A stretch of DNA of 64,000 nt from positions 51,635 through 115,634 of the forward strand of contig BMQD01000021.1 in NCBI GenBank assembly GCA_014647935.1, written 5' to 3'. This DNA comes from Planomonospora parontospora (lineage in GTDB: Bacteria; Actinomycetota; Actinomycetes; Streptosporangiales; Streptosporangiaceae). The notes beneath the pieces are model-generated. The model ran no database searches. It was not told the DNA's origin and saw nothing but the letters and a program-made list of their open reading frames with translations. Below, one piece after another: positions 18,767 through 28,475 of this stretch (positions are counted from its first letter, which is position 1; every line of letters begins with the position of its first letter). The position numbers and the translations under genes are program-made.

Positions 18767-19911
18767 GGGTCCTGATCTGCGGCGCGGGAATCGCCGGGCT
18801 CACCCTGGGATGGTGGTTGCGGCGGGCCGGAGCCGAGGTGACGCTCGTCGAGCGGTCGGCAGGGCCGCGCGACGACGGCTACATGATCGATTTCTTCGGG
18901 GCCGGTTACGACGTGGCCGAGCGGATGGGCATCCTCGCCGAACTGCACGGAGTCTCCGCCGACATCACCGAGATCGTCTACCTCGACGGGCACGGCAGGC
19001 GGGCCGGCGGCCTGAGCTACGACTCCGCCAGGGCGATGGCCGGCGGGCGCGTGCTGAGCATCATGCGCGGCGAGCTGGAGAGGATCCTGCGGTCGTCGCT
19101 GGACCCCGGCGCCGAGATCCGGTACGGCACCAGCGTCACCGCGATCCGGGACGTCCCCGGCGGAGTGGACGTCGAGCTGACCGACGGGAGCGTCCACCGC
19201 GCCGACCTCCTGGTGGGCGCCGACGGCCTGCACTCCGTGGTCCGGCGGCTGGTCTTCGGTCCGGAGGAGCGCTACCTGCGCCTGCTCGGCTACCACACGG
19301 CCTCCTACCTGGTCCGGGACGCCGAACTGGCGGAGGAGGTGGGCAGGAGGGCCCTCCTGGTGGGCGTGCCGGACCGGCAGGCGGGGATCTACCCGACGCG
19401 GGACGGAGACCTCGCCGCGTGGCTGGTCCACGCCTCACCGGGGACGGCCCTGCCCGCCGACACCCGGGCGGAGATCACGTCCCGCTACCGGGGGATGGGC
19501 GGCCTGGTGGACCGGGTGCTGGCGCACTGCCCGGAGGATCCCTACTACGACCAGGTTGCCCAGATCGGGATGCCCGGCTGGACCCGGGGGCGGGTCACCC
19601 TGCTCGGCGACGCCGCCCACGCGGTCTCGCTCATGGCGGGCCAGGGGTCGTCGATGGCGATGGCGGGGGCGCACCTGCTCTCCACCGAGTTGCTCGGCGC
19701 CGGCGTCGAGGCGGCGCTGGAGCGCTACGAGCGCCGGATGCGCCCGTTCGTCCTGGGCAAGCAGAGAAGCGGCCGCGGGGCCGCCCGCTGGATGGTCCCG
19801 CACCAGGCCTGGCGGATAACACTGCGCAACCGCCTGTTCGGCCTCGCGGACCTGCCCGGCGGCACCGCCGTCATGGGCCGCGCTTTCAGGCGGCTGAGCG
19901 CCGGCGTCTGA
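18763..19911 (+). CDS. FAD-dependent monooxygenase (PHBH/UbiH fold)
   Basis: 382 aa. It starts with a Rossmann GAGIAG (residues 7-12) for FAD, has the central DG motif LLVGADGLHSVVRR, and the second FAD motif LLGDAAHAVSLMAGQG. This is a class A flavin monooxygenase using NAD(P)H and O2, as in TetX-like antibiotic-inactivating and aromatic-hydroxylating enzymes. The substrate cannot be told, but translational coupling to a TetR repressor suggests induction by the compound it acts on. SD GGAGAGGAGA precedes ATG 18763. The stop lies inside a perfect 14-bp tandem duplication. Confidence 0.9.
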   Translation: MRVLICGAGIAGLTLGWWLRRAGAEVTLVERSAGPRDDGYMIDFFGAGYDVAERMGILAELHGVSADITEIVYLDGHGRRAGGLSYDSARAMAGGRVLSIMRGELERILRSSLDPGAEIRYGTSVTAIRDVPGGVDVELTDGSVHRADLLVGADGLHSVVRRLVFGPEERYLRLLGYHTASYLVRDAELAEEVGRRALLVGVPDRQAGIYPTRDGDLAAWLVHASPGTALPADTRAEITSRYRGMGGLVDRVLAHCPEDPYYDQVAQIGMPGWTRGRVTLLGDAAHAVSLMAGQGSSMAMAGAHLLSTELLGAGVEAALERYERRMRPFVLGKQRSGRGAARWMVPHQAWRITLRNRLFGLADLPGGTAVMGRAFRRLSAGV

Positions 19912-19922
19912 GCGCCGGCGTC
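19895..19922. repeat. Perfect 14-bp tandem duplication across a stop codon
   Basis: TGAGCGCCGGCGTC occurs at 19895-19908 and again at 19909-19922. The second copy supplies the TGA stop of the monooxygenase gene. Confidence 0.9.
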
Positions 19923-19931
19923 CGGGCCGGG

Positions 19932-20384
19932 TCATCCCAGCAGCGTGAGCCGGGAGACGATCTCCGGTAGGCCGGGTGGGTCCACCGCGTCCGGCAGGCC
20001 GGGCATCTCCTCGAGGAGGAACCAGCCCGACCCGAGATGGGCGGCGTCCTCCTCCGCGGTGAGCCGGCCGGGACGCACCTGCGGGGCGCGGTCGAACCTG
20101 GCCAGGTAGAACCGCTCGGTCTTGACGTAGCGGACGCCGAGCCAGGTGAAGTCCCGGCGCACCGGCAGCCACCTGTCCAGCACCGCCGCACCGGGCAGGC
20201 CGGTCTCCTCCGCCAGTTCCCTGCGGGCGGCCTCCAGCGGGGTCTCACCCGGATCGATCCCGCCGCCCGGCGGCTCCCACAGGGCCTGCCCGCTCACCGC
20301 GTCGCGCCAGTGCATCAGCAGCACCCGGCCGGACCCGTCCACGCAGATCACCCGCGCCGCGGGCCGATCGCTCACCTCCGCCAT
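19932..20384 (-). CDS. Nudix hydrolase
   Basis: 150 aa. The Nudix box GGIDPGETPLEAARRELAEE followed by TG is complete (GX5EX7REUXEEXGU), so it should be a metal-dependent hydrolase of nucleoside-diphosphate-linked compounds. Substrate unknown. It lies 3 nt downstream of the DUF47 gene on the same strand, so it is probably the last gene of the phosphate transporter operon. Confidence 0.9.
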   Translation of the reverse strand: MAEVSDRPAARVICVDGSGRVLLMHWRDAVSGQALWEPPGGGIDPGETPLEAARRELAEETGLPGAAVLDRWLPVRRDFTWLGVRYVKTERFYLARFDRAPQVRPGRLTAEEDAAHLGSGWFLLEEMPGLPDAVDPPGLPEIVSRLTLLG

Positions 20385-20387
20385 CGC

Positions 20388-21020
20388 TCAGCGCTTCATC
20401 GCGCCGTCGGCGATGGCATCGGCGGCGTCGCCGATGGCGCTCGCAACGACCTCCAGGCGGCGTACCAGCTCACGCTCCTTCATGGTCTCGGAGGTTATCT
20501 CGCCGGAGAAGATCTGGGCGATCTCGTACTGGTACATGCGCTGGAGGGCGCCGCTGGCCTTCTTCACCTCCAGCGCGTCACCGGTGACCGCCGAGGGCCG
20601 GGACGCCAGGTCGTGGACGGCGGTCTCCAGGGCCTCGATCCCGGTGATCACCTGGTCCAGCATGGGCGCGAAGCGCCGCTGCTCGCGCACCCGGTAGAGG
20701 TGCGACTCGCGGACGAAGTCCCGCAGGGAGTCCAGGACGTCGTCGATCGAGCGGGACAGCCGGAACATGTCCTCCCGGTCGATCGGGGTGATCAGGGCGC
20801 CGGAGAGCTCCTCCACCAGGCGAGCGCGCTCGGTGTCGCCCCGGTGCTCGATCTCCCGCATCGCCTCGTGCGCGTGGGCCCTGCGGATGTCACCGCCGAT
20901 CATGGACACGGCCAGCCAGGCCCCCTGCTTGGTCGCCTCCAGCTGCCCGATCAGCGCGTCGGTGAGCGCGCTGTCCATGTGGCCGGTCATCAGGTCCCGG
21001 ATGCGGCGTAACCGTTTCAA
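20388..21020 (-). CDS. DUF47/PhoU-like phosphate transport regulator
   Basis: 210 aa, all-helical, matching the DUF47 (TIGR00153) family encoded beside Pit transporters; it contains EELSGALITPIDREDMFRLS, a family hallmark. The start is a TTG at 21020 that overlaps the transporter stop (TTGA) and has GAGGGGTGG upstream; the next candidate start would delete conserved helix. These proteins bind metal ions and are thought to modulate Pit. Confidence 0.88.
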   Translation of the reverse strand: MKRLRRIRDLMTGHMDSALTDALIGQLEATKQGAWLAVSMIGGDIRRAHAHEAMREIEHRGDTERARLVEELSGALITPIDREDMFRLSRSIDDVLDSLRDFVRESHLYRVREQRRFAPMLDQVITGIEALETAVHDLASRPSAVTGDALEVKKASGALQRMYQYEIAQIFSGEITSETMKERELVRRLEVVASAIGDAADAIADGAMKR

Positions 21021-21964
21021 GCGACCACCCCTCTGACGATGAGCGCCGCCGCCGCGGCGAGCAGGCCGCTCACCGGCAGCGTCAGCATCCAGGCTAGAAC
21101 GATCTTCAGTGTGGCGTGCCAGCGCACCCGGCCGGCGCTCCCGGTCATCCCGGCTCCGATCAGGGCGCCGGCGATGGTCTGGGTCATGCTCACCGGCGCG
21201 CCGAGCGCGGCGCAGCCGAGCACCGCGGTGCCGCTGGCCAGCTCGGCGGTCACCCCGTGCAGCGGCCGCGAGGCGATGATCTCCCGGCTGAGCGTACGGC
21301 CGGCCCGCGGCAGGCCGTACACGGAGCCGGCCCCGAACATCCCGGCCATCGCGACGCAGGTGGGCAGATGCGCTTCCGAGAAGCCCTGGGCCAGCATGAA
21401 GACGGCCAGCATCTTCTGGCCGTCGTTGGCCGCGTACGCCAGGCACTGCAGGGTGAACCCGGCCCGGTGCCACCGCCGCAGCAGCCGGGTGTGCCCCAGT
21501 CGCGACAGCGCGCGGCGCACCGGGACCGCCAGCAGCGCGCCGACGAAGGGCGCCGCCAGCGCGACGGCGAGGACGAACAGCACCGTCCGCGGGGAGACCG
21601 GGACTCCCCAGCCCAGACCGGCCCCGGTGAGGGCGCCGACGATGGCGAGGGTCAGGCTGGTGGGCCGGCCCCGGTTGCTCAGGACCATGACGACGGCCAG
21701 CGCGGACAGGACCGCGACGGACATGACGATCCGCCCGGCGGGGCCGCCCACGACCGTCAGGCGGGTGGCGAAGGTGGTCGCCACCCGGTGGGTCACCAGG
21801 GGGACCAGCGCGACCGCGGTCATCATCATGAGCACGCCGGTCACCGGCCGGATGCTGGGGATCTTGAGGCCGGTCGCGAGCAGCGCGCCGCCGTCGTTGA
21901 CCCCCGTGACGATCGCGAACAGCGCCGCGAGCGCCGTCAGCGCGGCGAGGTCCACGGTTCCCAC
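21017..21964 (-). CDS. pit: Low-affinity inorganic phosphate transporter, Pit family
   Basis: 315 aa with about eight or nine hydrophobic segments. The duplicated Pit signature is visible as GVNDGGALLA near the N-terminus and AANDGQKMLA in the second half. It imports metal-phosphate by proton symport. Somewhat shorter than many Pit proteins but with both halves intact. Coupled to the DUF47 gene by TTGA overlap. Confidence 0.9.
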   Translation of the reverse strand: MGTVDLAALTALAALFAIVTGVNDGGALLATGLKIPSIRPVTGVLMMMTAVALVPLVTHRVATTFATRLTVVGGPAGRIVMSVAVLSALAVVMVLSNRGRPTSLTLAIVGALTGAGLGWGVPVSPRTVLFVLAVALAAPFVGALLAVPVRRALSRLGHTRLLRRWHRAGFTLQCLAYAANDGQKMLAVFMLAQGFSEAHLPTCVAMAGMFGAGSVYGLPRAGRTLSREIIASRPLHGVTAELASGTAVLGCAALGAPVSMTQTIAGALIGAGMTGSAGRVRWHATLKIVLAWMLTLPVSGLLAAAAALIVRGVVA

Positions 21965-22300
21965 CCCACGTCAGCCGTCTGGGCCTCCGGCTTCTCGCGT
22001 GCGGGTCCCGTACGCGGGCTGCGTGTCTGCGTCGGTGTCGTCTCCGTCCGTGCCTCGGGGGTGATCCGTCACCGGACATAGATACCCGGAGGCCGCGGAA
22101 CATAGCACCCGGATGCGGGACGGCCGGCGCCGGCCCGGCCGCGGAGCGACGGGGAGGCCCGCCTTGGCGGCGGACCCGGGTAACCTCGTTCCCGCGGCCG
22201 CCGGGACGGACCGGTGCCGGCCGGACGCGGAGAACGCGGCCGCCGGCCGGACCCGGTCCCAGGGCGCCCGAACGATCCGACCCGCGCGAAGGTGGAGGCC
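21965..22300. promoter_or_regulatory. 336-nt divergent region between pit and purU
   Basis: No gene seen. On the minus strand CCGGGT followed by TATGT occurs twice about 23 nt apart (22076-22112), which may be tandem -10 elements or regulator sites for the pit operon. Confidence 0.4.
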
Positions 22301-23152
22301 ATGAGTGCTGCCGAGTACGTCCTGACGCTGTCCTGCCCGGACCGCCCCGGGGTCGTCGCCGCCGTCTCCGGGATGCTCGCCGGGTACGGGTGCAACATCA
22401 CCGAGAGCCAGCAGTTCGGCGACCGGGACAGCGAGCGGTTCTTCATGCGGGTGCAGTTCTCCGCGCCGGTGCCCGAGGACGAGCTGCGCGCCGCCCTGGC
22501 CGCGCTGGCACCCGAGTTCGGCATGGAGGTCAACCTGCGCGCCGCGGCGGTCAGGCCGCGCGTGCTCATCATGGTCAGCAAGTTCGACCACTGCCTGAAC
22601 GACCTGCTGCACCGGGTCCGCTCCGGCCTGCTCGACATCGAGATCGTCGCGGTCGTCTCCAACCACCCCGACCTGCGCCCGCTCACCCAGTCGCACGGCG
22701 TCGACTACCACCACCTGCCGGTCGCCCCGGAGACCAAGGCGAGGCAGGAGGCGGAGGTTCTGACGCTGGTCGAGCACTACCAGGCGGATCTGGTGGTGCT
22801 CGCCCGTTACATGCAGGTGCTCTCGCAGGACCTCTGCGAGAAGCTGGCCGGGCGGGCGATCAACATCCACCACTCCTTCCTGCCGTCGTTCAAGGGCGCC
22901 AAGCCGTACCACCAGGCGCACGCCCGCGGGGTGAAACTGATCGGGGCCACCGCCCACTACGTGACGTCGGACCTGGACGAGGGGCCGATCATCGAGCAGG
23001 AGGTGGCCCGGGTCAACCACAGCCACTCCCCGGAGGACCTGGTCGCCATCGGCCGGGACGTGGAGTGCCTCGTGCTGGCCAGGGCGGTCAAGTGGCACGC
23101 CGAGCAGCGCGTGCTGCTCGACGGCCACAAGACGATCGTCTTCCCCCGCTAG
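22301..23152 (+). CDS. purU: Formyltetrahydrofolate deformylase
   Basis: 283 aa. An N-terminal ACT domain (residues 1-80, LTLSCPDRPGVVAAVSGML) is joined to a formyltransferase-fold domain with INIHHSFLPSFKGAKPYHQA and the Asp-containing TSDLDEGPIIEQ segment. It hydrolyses 10-formyl-THF to THF and formate, balancing one-carbon pools and feeding PurT. ATG 22301 has GGTGGAGG directly upstream. Confidence 0.95.
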   Translation: MSAAEYVLTLSCPDRPGVVAAVSGMLAGYGCNITESQQFGDRDSERFFMRVQFSAPVPEDELRAALAALAPEFGMEVNLRAAAVRPRVLIMVSKFDHCLNDLLHRVRSGLLDIEIVAVVSNHPDLRPLTQSHGVDYHHLPVAPETKARQEAEVLTLVEHYQADLVVLARYMQVLSQDLCEKLAGRAINIHHSFLPSFKGAKPYHQAHARGVKLIGATAHYVTSDLDEGPIIEQEVARVNHSHSPEDLVAIGRDVECLVLARAVKWHAEQRVLLDGHKTIVFPR

Positions 23153-23217
23153 GGCCGTCGCGCCGGACCGCACTCCGGGCCGAGGGCCCCGCCGCGGAGG
23201 ACGGGCACCGGGTGAGG

Positions 23218-23565
23218 TCAGGGCCGGTACGTCCCGAAGTACCACTGGCAGCCCTCGGGGTCCTTGCAGGCGTACTCCCGCGAGCCGTAGGGCCGGTCGG
23301 TCAGCGGGGAGGTGATCTCCGCCCCGGCGGACACCGCGCGGTCGTGGTGGGCGTCCGGGTCCTCGACGGCCACGTAGACCCCCTGGCCGCCGGGCTCCCC
23401 GGCACCCAGCATGATCATTCCGGTGCCGGCGGTCAGTTCGGCGTGCGTGATCGTGCCGTCGCCGTCCGTGGAGACGTCCCCCGCCTCGAACCCGAACGCT
23501 TTGCCGAGCCACTCGATCGCCGCCGCCGGATCGCGGTAGCGGACCAGTGGATATACCGTTCGCAT
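23218..23565 (-). CDS. VOC/glyoxalase-fold protein
   Basis: 115 aa with the betaalphabetabetabeta pattern of vicinal oxygen chelate proteins (YPLVRYRDPAAAIEWLGKAFGF at the start, DPEGCQWYFGTY at the end). It could be an enzyme or a resistance-type binding protein. It follows the AraC gene by 97 nt on the same strand, so it may be that regulator's target. Confidence 0.85.
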   Translation of the reverse strand: MRTVYPLVRYRDPAAAIEWLGKAFGFEAGDVSTDGDGTITHAELTAGTGMIMLGAGEPGGQGVYVAVEDPDAHHDRAVSAGAEITSPLTDRPYGSREYACKDPEGCQWYFGTYRP

Positions 23566-23662
23566 GATCGTTCCTCCTTCTCCGCGGTCGTCTGCGCGGT
23601 CCTGCCAGTGTGCAGAGAGGGGACGCCGCGGGGCTTGGAAGAATCTGACCTGGAGGCGGAAC

Positions 23663-24472
23663 TCAGCCCGGGACGATCGCCCGCCCCGCGGTCCAGGACC
23701 TGACCAGCTCGCCGGGGCTGGCCCCGGCCATCGTCCGGAAGTCGCGGTTCATGTGCGCCTGGTCGTAGTAACCGCAGGCCGCGGCGGTGTCCGCGGGGCG
23801 GGCGCCGCCGCGCAGGCGGTCCAGGGCGTGCTCGAAGCGGAGCACCCGGGCGGCGGCTTTGGGCGTGAGGCCGATCTGGTCGCGGAAGCGGGCGACGAGG
23901 TGCCGGTGGCTCCAGCCGAGCTCGCGGGCCAGTGCCGCGACGCCCGCCGCGCCGCCGGTGGCCACGAGCCGGCTCCACGCCCAGCCGACCCGGGGGTCCG
24001 GGTCGGGGGCCGTATGGATCCGCCGGACGAGCAGTCCGTCCAGGAGCGCCAGGCGGGCGTGCCGGTCACCTGCTCCGGCCAGCCGCTCCACCGCGGTGCC
24101 CGCCCACGGACCGAGCGCCTCCTCCAGCGGGATCACCCGGTTGGCCAGCTCGCTCAGCGGGATCCCCAGCAGCCGCCGCGCTCCCGCCGGGGTCAGGTCG
24201 ACCTGCACGCCCTCCGCCGCACCGGTCGTGACGGTGTCGACGTAGGTCTCGTGGAGGCCGCCGGTGAAGGACGCCAGCCTCCGGGCCCCGCCGGGACCGT
24301 CCAGGCCGAGCGGTGCGCCGAAGCCGAAGATCAGCACGATGCCGGCGAACGGCGGCTGCCGACGCTCGAGGGGGGTGTCGTAGCGCTCGGAGTAGGCCGA
24401 AAGCTGCCTGACGTACGGCTGCAGGGCGGGGCTCGGCTCGGCTGCGGCGTAGGTCAGGCCGCCGGTCGTCAC
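23663..24472 (-). CDS. AraC-family transcriptional regulator
   Basis: 269 aa. The C-terminal double helix-turn-helix is clear (ARELGWSHRHLVARFRDQIG and ACGYYDQAHMNRDFRTMAG). The N-terminal half is an effector domain of unknown ligand. I chose GTG 24472, which has GGTGGAAG 5 nt upstream; another in-frame GTG at 24484 has no room for an SD. Confidence 0.88.
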   Translation of the reverse strand: MTTGGLTYAAAEPSPALQPYVRQLSAYSERYDTPLERRQPPFAGIVLIFGFGAPLGLDGPGGARRLASFTGGLHETYVDTVTTGAAEGVQVDLTPAGARRLLGIPLSELANRVIPLEEALGPWAGTAVERLAGAGDRHARLALLDGLLVRRIHTAPDPDPRVGWAWSRLVATGGAAGVAALARELGWSHRHLVARFRDQIGLTPKAAARVLRFEHALDRLRGGARPADTAAACGYYDQAHMNRDFRTMAGASPGELVRSWTAGRAIVPG

Positions 24473-24537
24473 GACTTCTTCCACCCCTCGACGGTAACCG
24501 CCGGTGCCGACGGTTTCCCGCCGGAACCGAGGGCGGT

Positions 24538-24592
24538 CCCCGCCCGTCCCGGCGGGCGGGGAATCGGCTCCGGACGGCCGGGACGGGCGGGG
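24538..24592 (-). terminator. Terminator of the prolyl oligopeptidase gene
   Basis: Perfect 15-bp stem (24538-24552 with 24578-24592), 25-nt loop, beginning 6 nt after the stop codon of the minus-strand gene. Confidence 0.6.
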
Positions 24593-24597
24593 AGCCC

Positions 24598-26670
24598 TCA
24601 GGCGGTCAGGCCGGTGTGGTGGGCCAGGAAGGTGAGCTGGTCGGCGGCGAGGTCGACGGTCTTGCTGACCGCGCGGGCGCCGTGACCGGTCTCGGCCTCG
24701 TTGCGCAGCAGGACCGGCCGGTCGGCCGCCTGGGCGTGCTGGAGGGCCGCGCACATCTTCCAGGCGTGCAGCGGGTGGACCCGGGTGTCGGACTGGAAGA
24801 CGGTGAACAGCGTCGCCGGGTAGGAGACGCCCTCGCGGACCCGGTGGTACGGGGAGTAGGACCAGAGCCAGGCGAACTCGTCGGGCTTCTCGGCCGAGCC
24901 GTACTCCACGTTCCAGGTCGCGCCGAGGCCGAAGAGCTCGTAGCGGACCATGTCGAGCAGCGGGGCCGAGCAGGCCACCGCGGCGTAGAGGTCGGGACGC
25001 TGGGTGAGGGCCGCGCCGACCAGGAGGCCGCCGTTGGAGCCGCCGGAGATGGCCAGCCGGTCGGGGGTCGTGACGCCGCCGGCGATCAGGTGCTCGGCCG
25101 CCGCGTGCAGGTCGTCGAAGACGTTCTGCTTGCCGGCGAGCATCCCGGCGCGGTGCCAGTCCTCCCCCTGCTCGCCTCCGCCGCGCAGCTGGGCGATGGC
25201 GTAGGTGCCGCCCGCCTCCACCCAGGTCAGGATCGAGGCCGAGTAACCCGGGGTCATCGAGATGCCGAAGCCGCCGTAGCCGTACAGGATCGTGGGGCGA
25301 GGGCCCTCGGCGCCGGGCGGGGAGATCACCAGCATGTGGACCTCGGTGCCGTCGGCCGAGCGGTAGACGACCTGCTCGGTGGTGACCGCGGGCACCTCGA
25401 CGGCGCCGGGGGAGGCGGCCCAGAGGGAGGTCTCACCGGTGCGGGCGTCGTAGCGCTGGACGGTGGGCGGCGTGGTGTTGTCGGTGTAGCCGAACCAGGC
25501 CTCGTGGCCGCCCTCCGGCCGCTCGCTGATGCCGCCGATCGTGCCCAGCCCGGGGGTGGGCACCTCGCCGGTCCGCTCACCGGTGGCCAGGTCGTGCACG
25601 GAGATCTCACTGATCGCGTGGCGGGTCCAGCCGGCCAGCATGACCGGCCGGTCGAGGTCGTCGAGGATCGCGAAGTCCGAGAGCACGGCCTCGGGGTCCT
25701 GCGGGATCAGGTCGCGCCAGTGCTCGGCCTGCGGCGTTGTGGGGTCGGTGACGCAGATCCGCCCGCGGGGGGCGTCGCGGTCGGTGAAGACGTAGAGCAG
25801 GCCGTCGCGGCCGAAGTGCAGGCCGGTCTGGGCGTCGACGCCCTCCTGGACGACGACGAGCTCCGGAGCCTCGGAGGAGGAGGCCTCCAGGTCGGCGGTC
25901 CACAGGTCGTTGCGGGGAGCGGTGCCCCGGGAGGCGGAGATCTGCAGCCACCGGCCGTCGCGCGACACCCCGACGCCGTAGTAGTTGGTCTTCTCCATGC
26001 CGTGCCCGAAGATCAGCACGTCCTCCTCGGTGGAGGTGCCGACCCGGTGCAGGTAGACGCGGCGGTGGTACTGCTCCTCGCCTGCGGGGACCTCCGTGGC
26101 GGGCAGCCTGCGCACGTAGTAGAACGCCTCGCCGCCGGGCAGCCAGGCGATGGGGGAGTAGCGGCACCGGTCGATCGGACCCTCGATGCGGGTCCCGGTC
26201 GCGACATCCATGAGATAGAGGCTGGACTCCTCGTCGCCGCCCACCGAGATCTGGTAGGCGAGCAGGCGGCCCTCCTTGTCGGGCTGCCAGGCGTCCAGCG
26301 TGGTCAGCCCGGTCGGGTCCAGCGCCATCGGGTCGAGCAGCGCCCGCTCGGCGCCGGAGGAGTCCGCGGTGTACAGCACGGAGTGCTCCTGCTCCGGGGT
26401 GCGGCGCATGAAGAAGTGCCGCTCGCCCCGCCAGACCGGGGCGCCCACCGAACCGGACCTCAGCAGCTCGGCGACCCGGGCCTTGAACCGCTCCCGCCCC
26501 GGGAGCTCCCCCATCTCGGCGGTGAAGAGCCTCTCCTGGTCGGCCAGCCACGCGGCGGTGGCCGGCTCGTCGGGGTCCTCCAGCCAGCGGTAGGGGTCGG
26601 GGACGGGGGTGCCGTGCAGGTCCTCGACGACGTCGTCACGGCGGGCGGGCGGGTACGGCTGTCGCGTCAT
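24598..26670 (-). CDS. Prolyl oligopeptidase (family S9A)
   Basis: 690 aa, the usual POP length. N-terminal beta-propeller after a leading [16 protein letters not shown] with the conserved DPYRWLED. The catalytic alpha/beta-hydrolase domain has the Ser in GGSNGGLLV, the Asp in the [11 protein letters not shown] region, and the His in GHGARA. It cleaves short peptides after proline. No signal peptide, so probably cytosolic. TAGGGT (26678-26683 on the complementary strand) lies 7 nt before ATG 26670, the leaderless pattern. Confidence 0.94.
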   Translation of the reverse strand: MTRQPYPPARRDDVVEDLHGTPVPDPYRWLEDPDEPATAAWLADQERLFTAEMGELPGRERFKARVAELLRSGSVGAPVWRGERHFFMRRTPEQEHSVLYTADSSGAERALLDPMALDPTGLTTLDAWQPDKEGRLLAYQISVGGDEESSLYLMDVATGTRIEGPIDRCRYSPIAWLPGGEAFYYVRRLPATEVPAGEEQYHRRVYLHRVGTSTEEDVLIFGHGMEKTNYYGVGVSRDGRWLQISASRGTAPRNDLWTADLEASSSEAPELVVVQEGVDAQTGLHFGRDGLLYVFTDRDAPRGRICVTDPTTPQAEHWRDLIPQDPEAVLSDFAILDDLDRPVMLAGWTRHAISEISVHDLATGERTGEVPTPGLGTIGGISERPEGGHEAWFGYTDNTTPPTVQRYDARTGETSLWAASPGAVEVPAVTTEQVVYRSADGTEVHMLVISPPGAEGPRPTILYGYGGFGISMTPGYSASILTWVEAGGTYAIAQLRGGGEQGEDWHRAGMLAGKQNVFDDLHAAAEHLIAGGVTTPDRLAISGGSNGGLLVGAALTQRPDLYAAVACSAPLLDMVRYELFGLGATWNVEYGSAEKPDEFAWLWSYSPYHRVREGVSYPATLFTVFQSDTRVHPLHAWKMCAALQHAQAADRPVLLRNEAETGHGARAVSKTVDLAADQLTFLAHHTGLTA

Positions 26671-26987
26671 GGCTGGAACCCTACGACCTCCGGCGGACAA
26701 CGGGACACCGCTTGCGCGCCAGGCGTACCGAACGAGCTTCGGAGGAGTGAAGAACAGGTAATGGGGGCATAAAAGCACCAGGAGTCCCTCCAGTCGTTTA
26801 TGAGTGGCGGGCACACCGGTCCAGAAGTCAAACTTGGTCCAGGACGGTGCCGTGGTGACCATCCGCTGGGCCGTCCGGCGGAGGTCCTCGTGACGGAAGC
26901 GCCCGGGCCCCAAGAGGGGCCGCCAACCGGGGCACGCGACGGCGTGCCCCCCGAGACGACGCGACGCACGGCGGGAGAGGCCCGCTG
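26671..26987. other. 317-nt gap between the POP and HNH genes
   Basis: Unusually AT-rich in its first half (around 26730-26805) and likely to hold the plus-strand promoter. A 62-codon frame (26800-26985) runs to a TGATG junction with the HNH gene, but its first half lacks GC bias at third positions and no SD is placed well. I do not call it a gene. Confidence 0.35.
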
Positions 26988-27497
26988 ATGCGCCAGGTCC
27001 TTCTGCTCAACGCCACTTTCGAACCCCTGACCACCCTCCCCATGCACCGCGCCGTGGTGCTGGTGCTGCGGGAGAAGGCGGACGTCGTGCACCGCGACGG
27101 GCGGGGCGCCGTGCTCCGCTCGGCGAGCCGCACGGTCGACGTGCCGTCGGTGATCAGGCTTCGTCGTTACGTCCGCATCCCCTACCGGTCGCGGATCCCG
27201 CTGACCAGGACCGCGCTGATGCGCCGGGACGACTACCGGTGCGCCTACTGCGGCCAGCGGGCCGACACCATCGACCACGTGATCCCCCGCTCGCGCGGCG
27301 GCCCCCACACGTGGGAGAACTGCGTGGCCTCGTGCACGACGTGCAACCACCGCAAGGCCGACAGGCTGCTGGAGGAGCTGGGCTGGACGCTGAACGTCGC
27401 CCCGGTGGTGCCGCGCGGCGTGCACTGGCGGCTGATCGGCGCGCACGTCGTCGGTGACCCCCAGTGGGCTCCGTACCTCGCGGAGAACGCGGCCTGA
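26988..27497 (+). CDS. HNH endonuclease-domain protein
   Basis: 169 aa. The HNH site is IDHVIPRSRGGPHTWENCV, framed by zinc-binding CAYC and CTTCNHRK motifs in the second half; the N-terminal half is a conserved beta-rich region (LLNATFEPLTTLPMHRAV). From memory M. tuberculosis carries a homologue (Rv2469c) between pepN and glbO, part of the same backbone. Function in the cell is unsettled; it is a chromosomal rather than mobile HNH protein. GAGAGG precedes ATG with spacing 7. Confidence 0.9.
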   Translation: MRQVLLLNATFEPLTTLPMHRAVVLVLREKADVVHRDGRGAVLRSASRTVDVPSVIRLRRYVRIPYRSRIPLTRTALMRRDDYRCAYCGQRADTIDHVIPRSRGGPHTWENCVASCTTCNHRKADRLLEELGWTLNVAPVVPRGVHWRLIGAHVVGDPQWAPYLAENAA

Positions 27498-27551
27498 GAT
27501 CAGCCCCGTATCCGCTCGCCCCGGCGAGGTCCTTGTCGGCACAATCGGTGC

Positions 27552-28376
27552 ATGGCATGGATCTTCACCTCCGACGTCGAGGTGTTCGCCGGGGCGGCGG
27601 AGCCGTGGCTGCTCCGCGACCCGGTCCGCAACACCGTCCCGCTCACCGTCCTGCGCGCGATCCGCGTCGGCGTCCACAGCGGGGACGTGCTGCTGGCCTG
27701 GCTGGAGGAGGACGGCCGGACCGTCGCCGCGGCGCTCCAGACGCCGCCGCGCGGGCTGCTCCTGCCCGACCTCCCCGCCTCCTCCGTGCCGTCCCTGGCC
27801 GCCGCGCTGATCGAGGCCGAGCGGGAGGTCCCCGAGGTCCAGGGGCCGCTGGCACAGGCGGAGGCGTTCGCCGCCTCCTGGTGGCGGCCTGTGGCCCGGC
27901 GCGTCCCCGAGCGCCTCTACCGGCTGGAGATCGTGACCCCGCCCCGGCGCCCGGTCCCCGGGGCCGCCCGTACGGCGGGCACCGGTGACCGTGAGCTTCT
28001 GGCGGCCTGGTTCGCCGACTTCCACCTCGAGGCGCTGGGGGAGCGGGCGGCGGGCGAGATGCTGCCGGTGGTCTCCAGCCGGATCGGCCGGGAGGAGCTG
28101 ATCCTGTGGGAGGACGGCGGGCGTCCCGTCGCGTGCGCGGCCTTCTCCGTGCCGATCGCCTCGATGTCGCGGATCGGCCCGGTCTACACGCCGCCGGAGT
28201 TCCGTGGCCGGGGATACGGCGAGGCGGTCACGCGCGCGGTGACCCGCGAGGCGCTGGACGCCGGCGCCATCGAGGTGCTGCTCTTCGCCGATCTGGGCAA
28301 CCCGGTCTCCAACTCCGTCTACCAGGCGATCGGCTACCGGGCGATCGCCGACTACGCCGCGATCGCATTCGGGTGA
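27552..28376 (+). CDS. GNAT-family acetyltransferase, two-part
   Basis: 274 aa. The C-terminal half has the acetyl-CoA motif YTPPEFRGRGYGEAVTRAV and ends with VYQAIGYRAI; the N-terminal half is a degenerate GNAT-like region with only hydrophobic core visible. Substrate unknown. CACAAT at 27540-27545 is 6 nt before ATG, again the leaderless spacing. Confidence 0.85.
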   Translation: MAWIFTSDVEVFAGAAEPWLLRDPVRNTVPLTVLRAIRVGVHSGDVLLAWLEEDGRTVAAALQTPPRGLLLPDLPASSVPSLAAALIEAEREVPEVQGPLAQAEAFAASWWRPVARRVPERLYRLEIVTPPRRPVPGAARTAGTGDRELLAAWFADFHLEALGERAAGEMLPVVSSRIGREELILWEDGGRPVACAAFSVPIASMSRIGPVYTPPEFRGRGYGEAVTRAVTREALDAGAIEVLLFADLGNPVSNSVYQAIGYRAIADYAAIAFG

Positions 28377-28475
28377 GGGCACCGTCGCGCCGGATTCCGT
28401 GACGTCTCCGCGACGACCGGGTCACGACTGCTCCGGGAAGGGGGAGGAACCCGGCGGCCTGAGTAATCTGGTGGC

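Noticed and set aside
26800-26988. 62-codon frame ending at the HNH gene in a TGATG junction
   Set aside because: First half lacks GC bias at third positions and there is no well-placed SD; kept only as a possibility.
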